This document shows, piece by piece, positions 26,867 through 40,165 of a stretch of 64,000 nucleotides of DNA. The DNA is from Crotophaga sulcirostris. Taxonomy: Eukaryota > Chordata > Aves > Cuculiformes > Crotophagidae. Positions within the stretch are counted from its first letter, which is position 1, and each line of letters starts with the position of its first letter. The stretch spans positions 1,121,481-1,185,480 of the forward strand of contig VYZB01000212.1 of assembly GCA_013397455.1 (NCBI GenBank), read 5' to 3'. Made by a program: the position numbers and the translations under genes. A model generated the notes under the pieces. That model was not told the origin of the DNA. It ran no database searches and worked only from the letters and a program-made list of their open reading frames with translations.

Positions 26867-29800
26867 CCTTTCTACCGTTTACACTTCCATTTCATTGTAC
26901 CCAGTTGAAGCTGTTTTCTATGCCAAGGGTTTCAAGCAGACTGAGGTTCCTGACTCACAACTTGTGGTATTTGCTGGGGTCAGAACTTCGTAGCACAGTA
27001 AGATGACAGTGAGTCCAAATGGTGCTGAGCAGAACATGCCAAATACTCTTAGGGGCTGACTACGTAAGGCAGAACTGTGTGCAGTACTTTTAAAAATCTA
27101 GACTGAAATATCTACCTCACTGTTTGCAAATACATCCTACATGATATAATTTCCTTAGAAAAATCAAAACTGAGAGATTTGTCCAAGCTGCTTCAAAACC
27201 TCTGCTGCAGGCAAAACCGTTCCCTGGTTTTCCCCTCTCTTTCTAAAGGATGGATGCATGAGCAGTCTATGAGCCACTCAGGTTGGTGCTTGTTAACAAA
27301 TATGATCTTGAAGAAACACACTGAGTTGTAAAGCTTACGTGAAAGAGGCTTATCCAATGGCTGAAACACCGGGTAAGCTATTGGCCATGGATGAAAATGT
27401 TTAGATAGCCTAATTTAATCATCCTGAAGACTTATATAGCACTGAATGTAAGTTTGCTACTGTGGGAGAGAAAGCTGCCTACAACTCTCCCACTTTTTCT
27501 CACCTTCGTTCCCAGCTAGTTAAAAAACAAACTATTCCTATGGCTCCAAATAAGTACTCCCAAATCAGCAATAATTTCCTACCTGGAATTCCTGGATAAT
27601 TTGTTCCCAACTCCTAATTTACTTATACTCAATTTACCTTTAATGACAAGAAAAAGTTGGATATAAATTTTGATACATAATCCACTCCTGAGAATTTGTG
27701 GTTTGTGATAGAACATGTGACAACTTGTTGTAAAAGAAACTGCGAAAATTCAAACAGGCCAATAAAGCAGAACCATACTCCTAAGTGCAAATACTGTTTC
27801 TGAATTGAAGAGCAATGTTAGTTTAGAATGTACCATTCCTGTTTGCTATACCTCTGATGGACATTTTGTTTTTTTCATCTGGCCTCTTTCCAACATTTCT
27901 GAGCATTTATGTAGCACTCCAAGGAGTCAAAGACAGAACACTTCCATAAATAAAAGATGAGTTTGTATAATTACTAGGTAGAGAAAATAACTATTTCTGG
28001 GTTTAGTTTATTTCTTTTTGAATGCACACAGGCCTGTGTTTTTCCTTTCCACTTTCAGTCAATGGCAAAAGCCCTCTTCAGAATCTTGATATGTGAACGT
28101 TAATTCAAAATATTGCATGGTGTGACAATACTTATATAGATAGTGTTAACTTTCTAGATTTCTCCTTATGTGTCCAGCTGGAAAGTCCTCTGGACTCTGT
28201 GGCATTCTGTAAATGGCTTGGTAAATTAAAAACTTCAAGGGTTGGATGTTTTAGCTATAAAAATAAAACCTTAAGGCATTAGATAAGACTGATGTTAGTC
28301 ATTTTGGGGTTATGGTTTAAACAGCTTATTTTCTTATTTCTGTCATAAAATTCAGCTGCAAATGAAATGCTAAATAAGGACAGCTGATCATCTAGGCCTA
28401 GCACTAAAGCAAAAATAGAGCGCCAAACTTCGAATAATTTTTATGACTTATTTCATTTTTTTTCTTTTGTTGATATTGAAATCAGGCTCTTAACCCAATT
28501 ATCTTTCTTCATGCTAGCAAAAGAAGAAAGTAACATGTGGTGATACTCATCACCTGTATCTTAATGATGAAATAACAGTATTACAACACGTACCCACCAT
28601 ATTAGAGAGCACATCCAGGTTCAAAGTTTATCTTCAGTAAATGTTCCTACTTTGCTTTCTCTTCAAATTACCCTCTTCTGCTGGATAGTCAAAAGCGAGG
28701 TGCTATGGGAATGAATGAGTTAATGCATAGCAAGTCACATAGTCCTGACTACTAAAAATTACCAAGACATTACATCAGGAGAATGTGTTTAAACATTGAC
28801 AAAATTAGTCTTTTATAGATATATGCAGTTTTCTCACACTTGAAAATTTCTTCCAATGTACAATGAATTTGCTCCTCACATTTCCAGTTTGCTCCTTGCT
28901 TTTTTTTACAATAAGGATGGTTATAGTTTGATGGCTCAAGCGTCACCTTTTGACTCCTGTGTCTCTGGCCTTACTCCTTCCTTTTGATGTTGTTCTCCTT
29001 TACAGAAAAACGCTCAGCTATCATCCTGGGCAGAAACAAGTTCAAGCTGATTTCTGAAGTTTTAGGTAATCACAAGAAAAGGGGAGAAAGGGAGCAAAGA
29101 GAATGTGACAGAAAGCGTACCAGAAAGACTGGAAAAATGTACAGGAAAGTGGGTTAGGGTTTTACTTTAAGGGAATTGAAGTATGAAGTAGGATAGAAGG
29201 GATACTGAGGCACAAGGATGTGATCCTACTTTGGGAAGGTGGGGAACTCGGAAACAAAGTAAGTCTTTTGCTTTTAGAGTAAAATCTGGGCCGAACTCTA
29301 AATATTTACACAGACACAGAAGGGTGAATGAAGCAGTTTATGAAAGGGGAGAGAAAAGGATTTGAGGTTATTGTAAAAGGGGAATAGAAAGATGCAAAAT
29401 AAGTACAAAAAAAGGACCTTCAGGTACCATGGGCTTTCTTCCAGACTGAGACCTGCCTTTCAAGCTAGATCCAGATTCAAGGATCTGCCTTTAATACATT
29501 TGTTGGATATTGAAAGTATGTGATTGGACATTCATTTGTAGAATTAGTTAAGAAACAGGACACCCTGTGTGAGGCCAAAAGCCTATTTGATGCTACACTT
29601 GATTAATTGGTAGGCTGGGCTGAATTCATTTTAAGATTAACTTTGTTTTATTTCTTTCCTGTGGCATTATGTCAAGGTGAAAATGTATTGACTTATATTA
29701 ATTTATTTTGTTCTGGCACATTCTATGTATTCAAGTTAATTTATAAATGTGTTGCTTTAGTCTGGTTTGGCACATCACCTTGGTAGTGACTCTTGAAAGG

Positions 29801-31514
29801 TACTGGTTAGGGCAAATGCTTTTGAAACTCTGTACACAGCTGCTATTTTAAAAATCTCTTTAAAACAGCACAATCCACTGTAGCCATTAATTATTCTTCT
29901 GCCACCTACTCAGAAGGATGATCCTTACTTCAGCATAGCTTTTGCTGAGGAGGTTTTACAATTTACACCAGCTCACAAGCCAGTCCTAACTTCTCAGCCT
30001 TGTAACTGCAAATTCAGTCATTCTAGGAAAGATGGCATAATTGTTTCTATTCTACCATCCATTTTCTGAAAACCTTCTGAACAATCTGACATCTTCTGAG
30101 AATAAATAATTTGGACACAGAGCTTCATCTTTAATCTCTTGGTTTTTTGTGCAGAAAATAACTTCTATGCAAAGTGAGTTGCAAATTGGGTATAATTAAC
30201 AATCAACACAGTTGTTTAAGGCTCAACATAGTACGTAAGGAGGTAGGAGAGAAAAGAATAATATCCTGTTTCATTGAACTTCAATAAAACGTGACTCAAA
30301 TAGTTCAGTAGTTTAGTGAATCACAGAGAAAATAAGTTTTCCCCACAGGAAGAAAAAAAAAAAAAGAAAAAATGGTGTGCTTGTGTTGTAAACAACTTCA
30401 CAACTGAAGGGACTGAGACGACAGAAAATCCCCATTTGCCAGTGAAACTACTCTCAATCAGGACAAATTTCCAGCTGAAATTGCATTTGAATTGACACCA
30501 TTACGCTTCACTGAAAAAGCCTCTCTCTATAAGCACAGCAAACTCTAAGGAGTGGTAACACACAAGAGCCACCCACCAGCCTCCTTCCCTTGATTTCAAG
30601 GGAACAATAACAAAGTAAAATATCACTGGATCTTTTGGAAATCAGGCTACTGATGACTGTGTACATAGAATATTTTCCAAGAAAATTGCTTTAAACTTAA
30701 GGAAATTTAAACATTTCTGTTGAAATCCTGTGTTATTCATCTCCCCAGTTACTTTTCTATAGGGAAAGAAATTATGTACATTGAGTTGAGCTCTGCCTAT
30801 TAGCAAATGGTGCTACCTCTGAAAATGAAGGCTCAGCACAGAAAGAGAAGAGAAAGAAGGTGTAGATGAAAAGAGAGAGAGTGATCATACTGAGTAGAAA
30901 ATATTGGTAAAAGATTGGAGGCAGAAGATGAGGAATGCCTAAATGGAATAAAGAACAATGGGAATGAGCAAAGTAGGTAACAGAGACTTGAGCATGGTAC
31001 CAGCTGTGAAAGCTGTGACTGAGATGAGATTCATAATGTCTGTAACAAGAACCTTGCAGTTCAGAATGGAGATATCAAAATATGTAATTTGCTTGCTTAA
31101 TCTATATGGGCCAAGCAGACAAAATGTTATACTTTAGTCCATAAAGGTGTTATTTTGTTTTAAGAAGCTATGTGAGACACTTACTTTCTGGGATCCTGGA
31201 GGCTACTAAGTCAAACTATGTTCTTACAGTAAAATAAAACAACTTTTTTATTCATGCTAACTAACATAAAGAATTGGGTCATGTAGGTAAGAATTTAAAA
31301 ATAATTTGGGGAATTCCAGTATCCTGTTTACATATATTTGAAGACTCTGCATGCAGTGCTTAACTATAGTTGGGCACAGAACTACATTTTACTATATATT
31401 AGTGATCATCTATGATAAAATCAGTGCAGTAATATTATATCATATGTAAAACAGCACACCATACTATACTATATTTAATACATACTACCTTCTGTTGTTG
31501 GTTTGGGTTTTTTA
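26867..31514. other. Noncoding stretch upstream of the long CR1
   Basis: No exon could be supported. A 60-base segment at about 29006, after the acceptor 'ttctcctttacag' and ending at 'gttttag|gtaatc', leaves one frame open for 19 codons, too short to weigh. The part 30830-30900 is purine-rich, and a run of 13 A lies at about 30353-30365. No ORF of 60 codons or more lies between 26816 and 31531. Confidence 0.55.
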
Positions 31515-33000
31515 GTTTAAGAACAACAGAAATGCAAAGGGGAAAACTGATGAAACCATCACAAGACATCTACAGGTACACGAGCAGCAAAAGGAACACT
31601 AGGGAAAACAAGGCCCTGCTGCTGAATGACAGAGGAAATGGAGAAGGTCAGTGCCTCCAGGCCAACTTTGCCTCAGTCTTTACTAGTAGGAGACTTCTGG
31701 AATACCAGTCCACTGAGAACAGAGGGGAATTTTGCCTCAAAGAAGACTTGGAGGAGTATCTCATCAGGGAATATTTAAACAAACCTGATGGGATGCACCC
31801 AGAAGTCCTGGCTGGTGTCACTGCAGGACCACTCACAATAATCTTTGAAAGGTCTTGGCAAATGCTGGGGGTTTCGGAGGACTGAAAGACAGAAAATGTC
31901 ACTCCTGTCTTTTGGAAGGACAGGAATGAGGATTTACAGAGCTACAGGTCAGTTAGCCTCACCTTGATCCCTGGAAAGGTGATGGAGTTAATAATCCAGG
32001 AAACCATTTCCAAACACATGAAAGACAGGAAGCTGATTGGAAGTTTTCAGTATGGATCTGTGAAGCATTCCTGACTACACAGAAAGCCTTCTGCAAGGAG
32101 ACGACTGGCTTAGTGCATAGAGGTAGAAGGGTTTGTCTTGATGTCAGTAAGTCCTGAAGTATCCCATTAAATTCTCCTAGACAAACTGCTGAAGTATAGG
32201 CTAGGTAAGTGAATCATACGGTGAGGTGGTTTGAAAACTGGCTAAACCACTGGGTTCAAAGGATTGTGGTCCAGAGAATGAAGTCCAGATGGAGCCCAGA
32301 CCCTAATGGTGCACTCCAGAGGTTGATACTGGGGCCATCTTCACTGGTGATCTGTAAACACAAGACACAGTGCACCCTCAGCAAGTTTGCAGGTGGTACA
32401 AAACTGAGTGGAGCACTTGATGAACCACATGGTTACACTAACATTTAGAGGGATGTCAACAATCTGGAAAAACAGACACCTGGGAAGGAATAACCATATG
32501 TACTGGTACAGGCTGGGAGCTAACTAGCTGGGAAGTAGCTTTCCAGAGAAGACCTTGGCGATCTTAGTGGACCATGAGCAAGTAATGGGCCTTTGCAAAA
32601 AGAAGGACCAACAGCCTCTCCAGGGCTGTACCAGGAATGGTATCATTTTGCCTACAGGCTGAGGGAGTGATCCTTTTACCACCCCCTCAGCACTGGAGAG
32701 GCCACCTCTGGTGTGCTGGGTCCAGTCCTGGGCTCCCTGATACAAGAGTGACGTTGACATACTGGAGCAAATCCAGTGAAGAGCCAAAAAGATGATGAAG
32801 GGCTTGGGGATTGAGCTATGTTGAGAGGGTGAGAAAGCTGGGATTGTTAAACCTGGAGAGGAGAAAGTTCAGGGGAATCTTATGCATGTGTATACATAGC
32901 TGGTGGGGTGGAAGTTAGGAATATGCAGGCAGACTCTTCTGAGTGGTGCTCAATGACAAGGCAAGAAACAATGGGGAGACACTGAAATAGTGAGGGTGTT
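31515..33000 (+). repeat. Long CR1 LINE copy with broken RT ORF
   Basis: The most extensive CR1 copy here, about 1.5 kb, plus strand. Open pieces include 31532-31885, which carries words typical of the CR1 RT start ('NKPDGMHPEVLAG' and 'SWQMLGVSED'), and 32209-32448, with 'RWFENWLNHWVQRIVVQRMK' and 'CTLSKFAGGTKLSGAL'. In active CR1 the latter region holds the catalytic 'FADDTK' box; here it reads 'FAGGTK', so the aspartate pair is lost. TGA at 31883 and several frameshifts kill the ORF. The copy lacks the endonuclease part at its 5' end and stops before the CR1 3' UTR, near the segment read as 'LFS-V-PSD' in intact elements, so it is truncated at both ends. The exon candidate at 33272 lies only about 270 bp beyond it. 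Confidence 0.92.
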
Positions 33001-33271
33001 CAGCTGTAATGAAGAACAATTCTAACATAGAATATAATATTTTTCTCCTATACATAAATATTAAAAGCATCGATGTATGTAATTATTAAACCTTGCCCAG
33101 TATCTCTGCCATTTCAGCTGTACTCTTCTGTTAATTTTGTCAGGACTACAGATACCATTTAACCCTCCCATGGAACATGAACTTCTCTACTAGGAAGCTT
33201 TGGTTTGAGTTGGATATTTCAAAGGCTGAAAAGTCTTGTGTTTCTTCTTTAATTGATTTGTTCTTTGTCAG

Positions 33272-33406
33272 TTGACTGCAGCAAGACTGAATGATTATAA
33301 AAAACGTTGCGAGCACTATGGAGAAATTAAAAGAACTGTGGCATTTCTAAATGCCCTTGAAGCCAATCCAGAAGATGATGTCATTCCTATTAAGATTCTC
33401 CTATAG
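33272..33406 (+). CDS. Candidate terminal coding exon (unidentified)
   Basis: Best coding signal in the window; product not recognised. A pyrimidine-rich acceptor ('tttgttctttgtcag') is followed by 44 open codons in phase 0 and a TAG at 33404. The same frame has a TGA inside the pyrimidine tract (33254), so the frame opens only at the splice site, as expected for a true exon. G falls at codon position 1 in 15 codons, position 2 in 5 and position 3 in 5, a strong coding-type bias. The peptide is mixed charged and hydrophobic: it starts 'LTAARLNDYKKRCEHYGE', passes 'FLNALEANPEDD' and ends 'IPIKILL', suggesting an amphipathic helix and a short C-terminal tail. An 'aataaa' at 33417-33422 begins 10 bases after the stop and U-rich sequence follows. 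If real, it would be the last exon of a plus-strand gene whose other exons I could not identify. It could also be a decayed pseudogene piece. Confidence 0.35.
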   Translation: MTAARLNDYKKRCEHYGEIKRTVAFLNALEANPEDDVIPIKILL

Positions 33407-33416
33407 ATGTGCAGAC

Positions 33417-33422
33417 AATAAA
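33417..33422 (+). terminator. Possible polyadenylation signal AATAAA
   Basis: Canonical hexamer 10 bases after the stop codon of the terminal-exon candidate, followed after about 20 bases by T-rich sequence that could act as the downstream element. The hexamer is common in AT-rich DNA, so its weight depends on the exon being real. Confidence 0.25.
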
Positions 33423-36400
33423 GGTGGAATTTTACCAAGCAGGTTACTTTTAAAATTCAAAATTCCTGTTTCTTATTTTCTTTGACAGCCTTCTTTTTCC
33501 TTCCCTCCCACTTTTAGTGAGGAAACTGAGCAAGAATGTACTTCTTCCCCTCACCACTGCTACTTTGAGTACAGCTGTTGCTTTCTTCATGATCATTTAA
33601 TGGAACTAAGGAAATAAGGAAGAATGAGAGAACGGAAGATGGCATTAAAGGAAGAACAAATCTTAATACAGATAAGTACAATTAAATCTGGGAGGAAAAT
33701 AACTGATGAGACAGGAATAGCTGTGAGCATTCCTGTAAATACCCCAGGGAATACTGGTAAACAACACTACAGTTCTTCGGGGACTTTTCAAGGAAAGTGA
33801 AGGGTTAGTTTAAAGATCAAAAGTTTTTTTCTACAAGATTGAAAACATTTTATATCGAAAGGAAATTTCATAATGAAAGATTTAATGCCCACTAGACTAA
33901 TCAACTTTAAAAAGCGAACAGAACAAACAACTTTCCCCTCGAATATTTCAGTTTTATTAAGCAGAGAGTTGGTGAGAAGATCTTTGACAGCAGTTCCAGT
34001 TCCAGAGTACAACATATAGCTCTGATCTTGTACTGTCTGTTAGTGCTAAGTTTAGCAGTCATACTGTTAGAGATTTTTTTTTTGGTCTATTTTCTAGAAC
34101 ACAGGAGAAAAAAATTAGGAGGCCTGTCAAAGGATTAGGAAACAAACTTTCTGGTGCAGTGCTTTCTCTATGTAGTGCCAATCTACTTTGCAGCACTAAG
34201 AGGCAAGGGAGGGGGTCTTCCTAAGTGAAATCCAATGAAAGTTTTTTAATTTTTTAAGGGTTATGCATTATGCTTCCACTTTCACATCTCAGAGTGAATA
34301 AAGTTTAGGACAGATTTTCAGTGAAGCATGTTTTTAAAGGCCATGATACTTTTATAAGTAAATAATTAATAGCCAAATCAAACATTTAAAGACTAGCAGT
34401 TGTGCCTGGATAGCATTTGCACTGGGTGGAACACACCCTACCGGTGTCCATGGGTCAGGGTAGGCAGAAGGCTGCTCTTTCTGTGTCACCATTGCTGGTC
34501 TTTTCCAGTGACTAGAAAGTGGCAAGGACAGAACAGAGACCACATGCAACCTCAAGAAAAATCTCAAATTCAGCAGATAGCATAGCTGCAGGTAGAGAAT
34601 GGCTTTGCTTGCTTGACTTCTTTTTCCTCTCTTTTCTCTTTTTTAAGCTTACATCCTAGGAAGTCAAAGAAATTGAAACAAAAATGCATCATGCTCCATC
34701 TGTACCCTCTACAGAACCAGGACAAGACACCGGCCCCATGGAACAGACGTTAACCACACCGTGAACTGTTGGAAGATGTTTAGATTCTTGTTGGATGAGC
34801 ATTGGGCAGCCTTATATGGAGCAGAAACAAAGCCAACAACTCCAGTGAAAGGAGCAGTGACAACTGGTTCCCAGATCAAGGGGGAAGCACAGATCAGAAC
34901 CAAAATTTGCCAGTCTCTTTTTAAGGGGCAGTAACTTTAAGGCCAAAAAAAGGTCCTTTGTTTTCTAGGAGGAGTTTTTACTGCTTTGTCAACTTTCCGC
35001 ATGGCACAATCCAGCCCTAATTAGTGCTGTGTTAATGAGCCATTGCTAAAGATAGATGAGAATTACTGTTCTCATTGAACAGTAATTTCATCAGGCTGCA
35101 CTGACACCTTCATATATGGGTCATGGAAATAATATTAAAAAGATAACCACATAAAACACTTAAATGAATACTGAAATTACTTACTGTTGTGATACTGACT
35201 AAACAATATTTTGATTAAATTTGCTGTAATTACTTCTGGTAAGAAGGATCATCTCTGGCATCCTGCAGTTTTATCCACCTAGTTATGTTTCTGGGCAAGC
35301 AGCTTTAAACCAAGGACATGGGACACTGGCTTACCACTTTAGAGTAGGATTCGTGTGGGATTGTCATTTGTTTCTTTCCGTACTCGTTTTAAATCTGGTG
35401 AAATAAATGTATTTATTTTATTTTTGCTAATGGACTTCAATGAAAGTAGGATTGTGACTTGGCAAGCAAGTGCAAGTTGGAATGTACAGGCATGGAAAAA
35501 AGCCTGGAGAAATGATCAGGGATAAATGAAGCATTGAGACAGGTGTTGGTGGCATAAAGAAGAGGAATGCAATAGGGAATAAGGTTAGAGAGATAGCTTG
35601 CAGCAAAACTTTGAGGGTCTTTCAAGGCAAGGGCACAGAGTCTGAACTCAAGGTGATATGTGTGAGTAAAATTAAGTAACACTTTCCCTATGAGTTCTCC
35701 AAATGCACATTATACCAAATTTTGTACTTAGATTTTTTAGAAGTGCAACTTAAAAAGAGAGAAGCTCAGCATTTTTGGTCAGACAGATTCTGATATGCTC
35801 TCAAAGAACCATAAATATCTCTTGAATGGCTTAAAATAAAATAAGAGTAGAAAAAAAATACAAACAGATGCACTCCAGAAGCTAAAACAAGCCGAGGAGA
35901 AGAGGGTCCAGATACAAGGACCATGTTGTCCAGTTTCCAATTAATCATTGCCTCAAGGGGTGGAGACTTCAGGGACAAACACATGCTCCAGCACTCAGAA
36001 CTTGCTCCCATTTTCCCTCAGGAGCTGTATCTTCTGCAAAGTCCCAGAAAAGAGAATGAGGGTAGGTGTAAAGCAGGAAGTGATATGAATGTTGAAATAA
36101 ATGTTCACCAAGCCCAGAAGAAAGCAGTTGCCATGATCCTGCAAGTAAAACTAGTATTCATGGAAATACATCTGTTCCCCTCTCTGAACTACACACAGCA
36201 TCGATGGATGAAGATAAACTGTTGGAATCCTCAGCATGACTTGAAACACTGGATTATGGTATTACTGCCACTTTATAGGGCCACTTAGCAATGTATAGGA
36301 TGTCTTTGCTATGTGATTAACACATTCTGACAGACATTATGTGGCGCATGGTTCCAACTTTGCCTTTACAGAATGGTCAGCTAAAAATAGCTGGAAAGCT

Positions 36401-36569
36401 AAAGGAAGGTTAACCTTCACCTAAAACATTGGTACCATTCCCTGAACAAGGTTCAAGTCCATAAGAATATGTCTGAATTATACATACAGGAAGTTACCAA
36501 AGGATTGCAACAGTCTTAAAGAAAACTCAAAATTATATCAGTAGCTGGGGAACAAAAGCAACTTAAAAG
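33423..36569. other. Noncoding stretch between CR1 copies
   Basis: No gene recognised. Two less AT-rich patches occur. One is 34400-34600, with ORFs on both strands. The other is 34690-34930, where a plus frame stays open for about 70 codons to a TAA and the antisense is open for 64. A 121-codon plus ORF at 35923-36288 contains a splice-like microexon (acceptor 'ttttccctcag' ending 36021, 40 bases, donor 'atgagg|gtaggt'). Codon-position counts in that ORF are flat, so I do not call it coding. Confidence 0.45.
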
Positions 36570-37197
36570 TTTAGAGAAGCCATCTTGGTGGACAACAAGC
36601 TTAATATGAGTAAACAGTGTGCTGTTGGGGCAAAGAAAATCAACAGGATACTGGGTTGCATCAACAAGGGTATCGCCAGCAGAGATAAAGAAGTCATTTT
36701 CCTATTTCACTCGGCACTTGCCAGGCCACAATTGGAATACTGTGTTCAGTTTTGGTCCCCACTATACAAAAACATGTGGACAGGGCCACAAAGCTGACGA
36801 AAGGACTGGGAAGCCTGCCACATGAGGAAAGGTTGAGAGAGATGGCTTTGTTCATCCTTGAGAAAAGAAAGCTTAAGAGAAATGTTATCACCATGTTCCA
36901 GTATTTAAAGGGTGGCTACAAAGAAGATGGAAATTCTCTTTTTTATAAGGAGTCAGCCAGGAAAGACAAGGGGTAATGGGTACAAGTTACTTCTGGGGAG
37001 ATTCCTATTGAACGTAGGAGGAAAATTATTCACAATGAGAACAATCAGCCATTGAACTAAAGTCCCAAAGGAAGCAGTGGATTCCTCAGGGTGCTGGGCC
37101 ATCTCCTCTAGACTGTGCTTTTGCCAAGAAAGGTTGGACCAGATGACCCTTGAGGTCCACTCAACCTGGTATTCAATGATTCTATGATTCATCTAAG
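36570..37197 (+). repeat. CR1 LINE fragment, 3' end present
   Basis: Plus-strand CR1 covering the last part of the RT ORF and the whole 3' UTR. The readable protein words 'VDNKLNMSKQCAVGAKKINR' and 'LARPQLEYCVQFWSPLYK' match the C-terminal region of CR1 RT. Frameshifts move the reading among three overlapping frames. The 3' end 'attcaatgattctatgattc' is intact at 37173-37192. Its 5' end starts upstream, in consensus order, of where the copy at 31515-33000 stops, so the two overlap in consensus and must be separate insertions rather than one split element. Confidence 0.93.
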
Positions 37198-40039
37198 GAG
37201 GCCACCCACATTTAACATCCAAGAATATTAAAACAGTTGTATCTGTTCACAGATATTTCTCAGCAGAATACCACTTCCTATGAAAATGCCGGTAGTCAAA
37301 ACTGGAACTTTCTGCATAGGTACACTGGGTTTGCTTTGGCTTTCATTGGACTGGTTCCTTTTATCTAGAACTAAGTTGCCTGAAAGCAGAAATCAGCCCA
37401 GAACACACAACTGTGTTACCTATTAGTGCAATCACTTTACACGTGGAAAAAGGGGTTTGCAAAATCTTGACCTAAAGGAGGTAATTTGTTGGAACTCTCC
37501 TACATCACACGATTACATTAGAGAAGGAGCTTCTACAGCCTTGCAGCCAGAGTACTGATGTCAGAGACACAGCTGAAGCCTCTGCTCTCTCTAAGACCTG
37601 GGGTCAGGACAATACATCTGCCACTGCCTTTGAGCACTTCTTCTGCTACTAAGCTATTGTATGGAAGAAGATGAGGCAGCAGGTGATAGAAATAATTGTG
37701 ATCAGCCCCTTCAGATGCCACTTCCTGTATTGTATAACTAATTACACAAGAATCTCTGCTTTCCTTACGGCAGCTGGGATCTAGATATCAAAAAATGGTT
37801 TTGAAATATCAGCTCTAACCTAAAGAAACAAAGTTCCCTGAATTGTTTCTAGCTCCTATTTCTCCCCCTCCTAGTCATTACCTTTCAAAGCACCATGGAG
37901 AGCTTTTTTGATGATAAAAATACATCTCATATTTTTAATTATGTCTATGATATACTTTAGATTTCTATATATAGAAAATCCACATCAACATTTAGAATGA
38001 AGCCTTTCAATCCGCAACAAAATTTTCCATGGAAAATATTAGACATTTTTATGATTTTCTTCCAACTTGGGATAACAAGATTTTTTCACATGAAGTATTT
38101 GTTTGCCAAATCACAGTTATTGTACAAGATAAGAACAGCTGACTTGTCTAAAGTTAACTGTCTTAAAAAAGAGTAATGAATCAAACTGTAAGCTCATACA
38201 GGACATAATCTTTCCCACCAGAGCAGACATTCTTTCCTAATCACGCTTTTCAAAATCACTGTTCTTCAGCAACACTCCTTCCGCTGGGAAACGCTGCCAG
38301 GGATACAAAATAATGTACATTTATTACAGCATATTATGATAGTAACAGAGATGTTCTATTCCTCAGAATAGCTGGACAAAAATAAACACATGCATGTGTA
38401 CATACATATATAGAGGCAGAGCAATAGGTATGTACATGTGTTTATATGTACACAGATTTATATTTACACACATGTAAAGACATAACATATAAGGCAGAAA
38501 AAATGAGCATTACTGTTCTTAGATCCTATCAATTGCCCCAGCCTTGCTTCCTTTCAACTGTAAATGCTTTTCATATCTGCTTCTACTGATCAGCAAAACA
38601 GCAGTATGTTTTCTGGTTTATATGTTATCAGCATGATACTTTGAGAAGGCATCCAAAATCAGGTATTGCTTTGGAAAAGCCACAATCTGTATTTAGTAAC
38701 ATCGATGATATTATTAAAACATGATTACAGAAATCACTTTAATAATACAATACTGGGATGAATTTTCATGTTTCTTTTTCCGTATGATATTATTTTTTTA
38801 GTCTGACTGATACAATTCAAGGATTTTGGTTTTTTACTTATGAAAATCATCTTAACCATAGTTTACAAATATAGTTACTTATCTCAGAAAATTCAACTGG
38901 CTTAGAGGACTGATAAATCATAAAAAAAGCCTTGACCATATTATTTACCTTGATTTCCATCTATCTTTACTAGGAAGCTGTCATGTTAGAGAAAATCATC
39001 CTGCAAATTATGTGCTTACTGAAAATGGAGAAAGCTGAGGACCCAATACTAAGCACACCCACTGAGACCTTCACAGCAACTAAGGGTGGACACAGAAATA
39101 AATAAATAAATGCAAGGAGATAAAATACTGAGACAGGATGAGTCATTTTGTATCAGTCAGTGCCAGCTCTACATTTGCATTGTGGAAGGTCAATTATCTC
39201 ACACTGAAATAAAGCTGAAACCATGAACTGAGTACCTCTGGGCACTTAACACTGTTTAGATCTGTACTTTAACACTTAATTTAATATTTTTCCTGAAGGG
39301 AAATGATTAATAATTGCATTCAGTGAAGCATACACTTTAAAACATTGACCCTCACAAGCTGTTGTTTTATTTAGGATTAGAAAAAAGTAGCTGTTTCCCC
39401 AGACATTATCCACTTATGTGACATCTTTTACACTTCACAAAGCTGCTGAATGTAATGTGCTAAATCCAAAATTTTAACGATAACTAATTAGAAGAGGACT
39501 TTGCAATTATGTCTTAGACCATTCAGCAACAAATAAGAGTGAAGTGCTATTTGATGTTGAATCTGCTATTGATGAAAGTTCAGGCTTTCCTTCTATTGAA
39601 TTCAGTGTCACGTCTTATCTACAGCTTAAGTGGAACCAGGGAGCAGACAGGAAATTATGTCTGTTAATTCTTTAGTTTGCATACTCAAATGTGCACTATT
39701 GTTTTGACAGGATTCACCCCACATATGAAAGGATGGTGGCCTTCAGCAATACCTTGCTAGACTGAGATTTATCCCATGTATATTTTGAGAAAAAAGATAA
39801 TTTAAGTAATGGGAGATTGAGACAAGCACATAGCATGAAGTAAGAATGCTTCACTCAGTAACTTAGTATCAAGTTATAAAAACTTGAGAATAAATTTTCT
39901 ATGTGCTGTTTAAGAGCTACAGCACAAATCAAGTATGATAAAATATATTTATAGTCCAAAAATTAATGTTGGAAGACTAAAATAGTAAATCTTCTGCTCC
40001 TCAAGCTTCTTTTGATACTAAAATCTCATTTACAATAAT
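37198..40039. other. AT-rich noncoding stretch, no gene seen
   Basis: Nothing coding is supportable. Alternating purine-pyrimidine 'acatgcatgtgtacatacat' and related TG/TA-rich sequence runs at 38388-38480. A short AAAT run lies at 39100-39114. No ORF of 60 codons or more lies between 37722 and 40433. Confidence 0.6.
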
Positions 40040-40165
40040 TAACGTTTCACATTTTCAGAGCACATTGCAAACAATAAATAACTTTGGCAATTAAGTAGAT
40101 AGGCATTATTATTCATTTTTTATTATGTTATATTTCAGAAAACTGGAGCAAATTATGAGTTAGAA
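40040..40165 (-). repeat. MIR-like fragment, antisense (faint)
   Basis: 'Gataggcattattattcat' followed by 'atatttcagaaaactggagc' recalls the antisense MIR/L2 order 'aggtactattattatcccc', 'ttttacagatgaggaaactg', and the upstream 'ttcagagcacattgcaaaca' sits where the consensus has 'ttgagcacttactatgtg'. Highly diverged; judged by eye. Confidence 0.4.

Noticed and set aside
35923..36288. 121-codon plus ORF with a 40-base splice-bounded microexon inside
   Set aside because: Flat codon-position counts; an ORF crossing the splice sites and the microexon cannot both be right, and neither is supported further.
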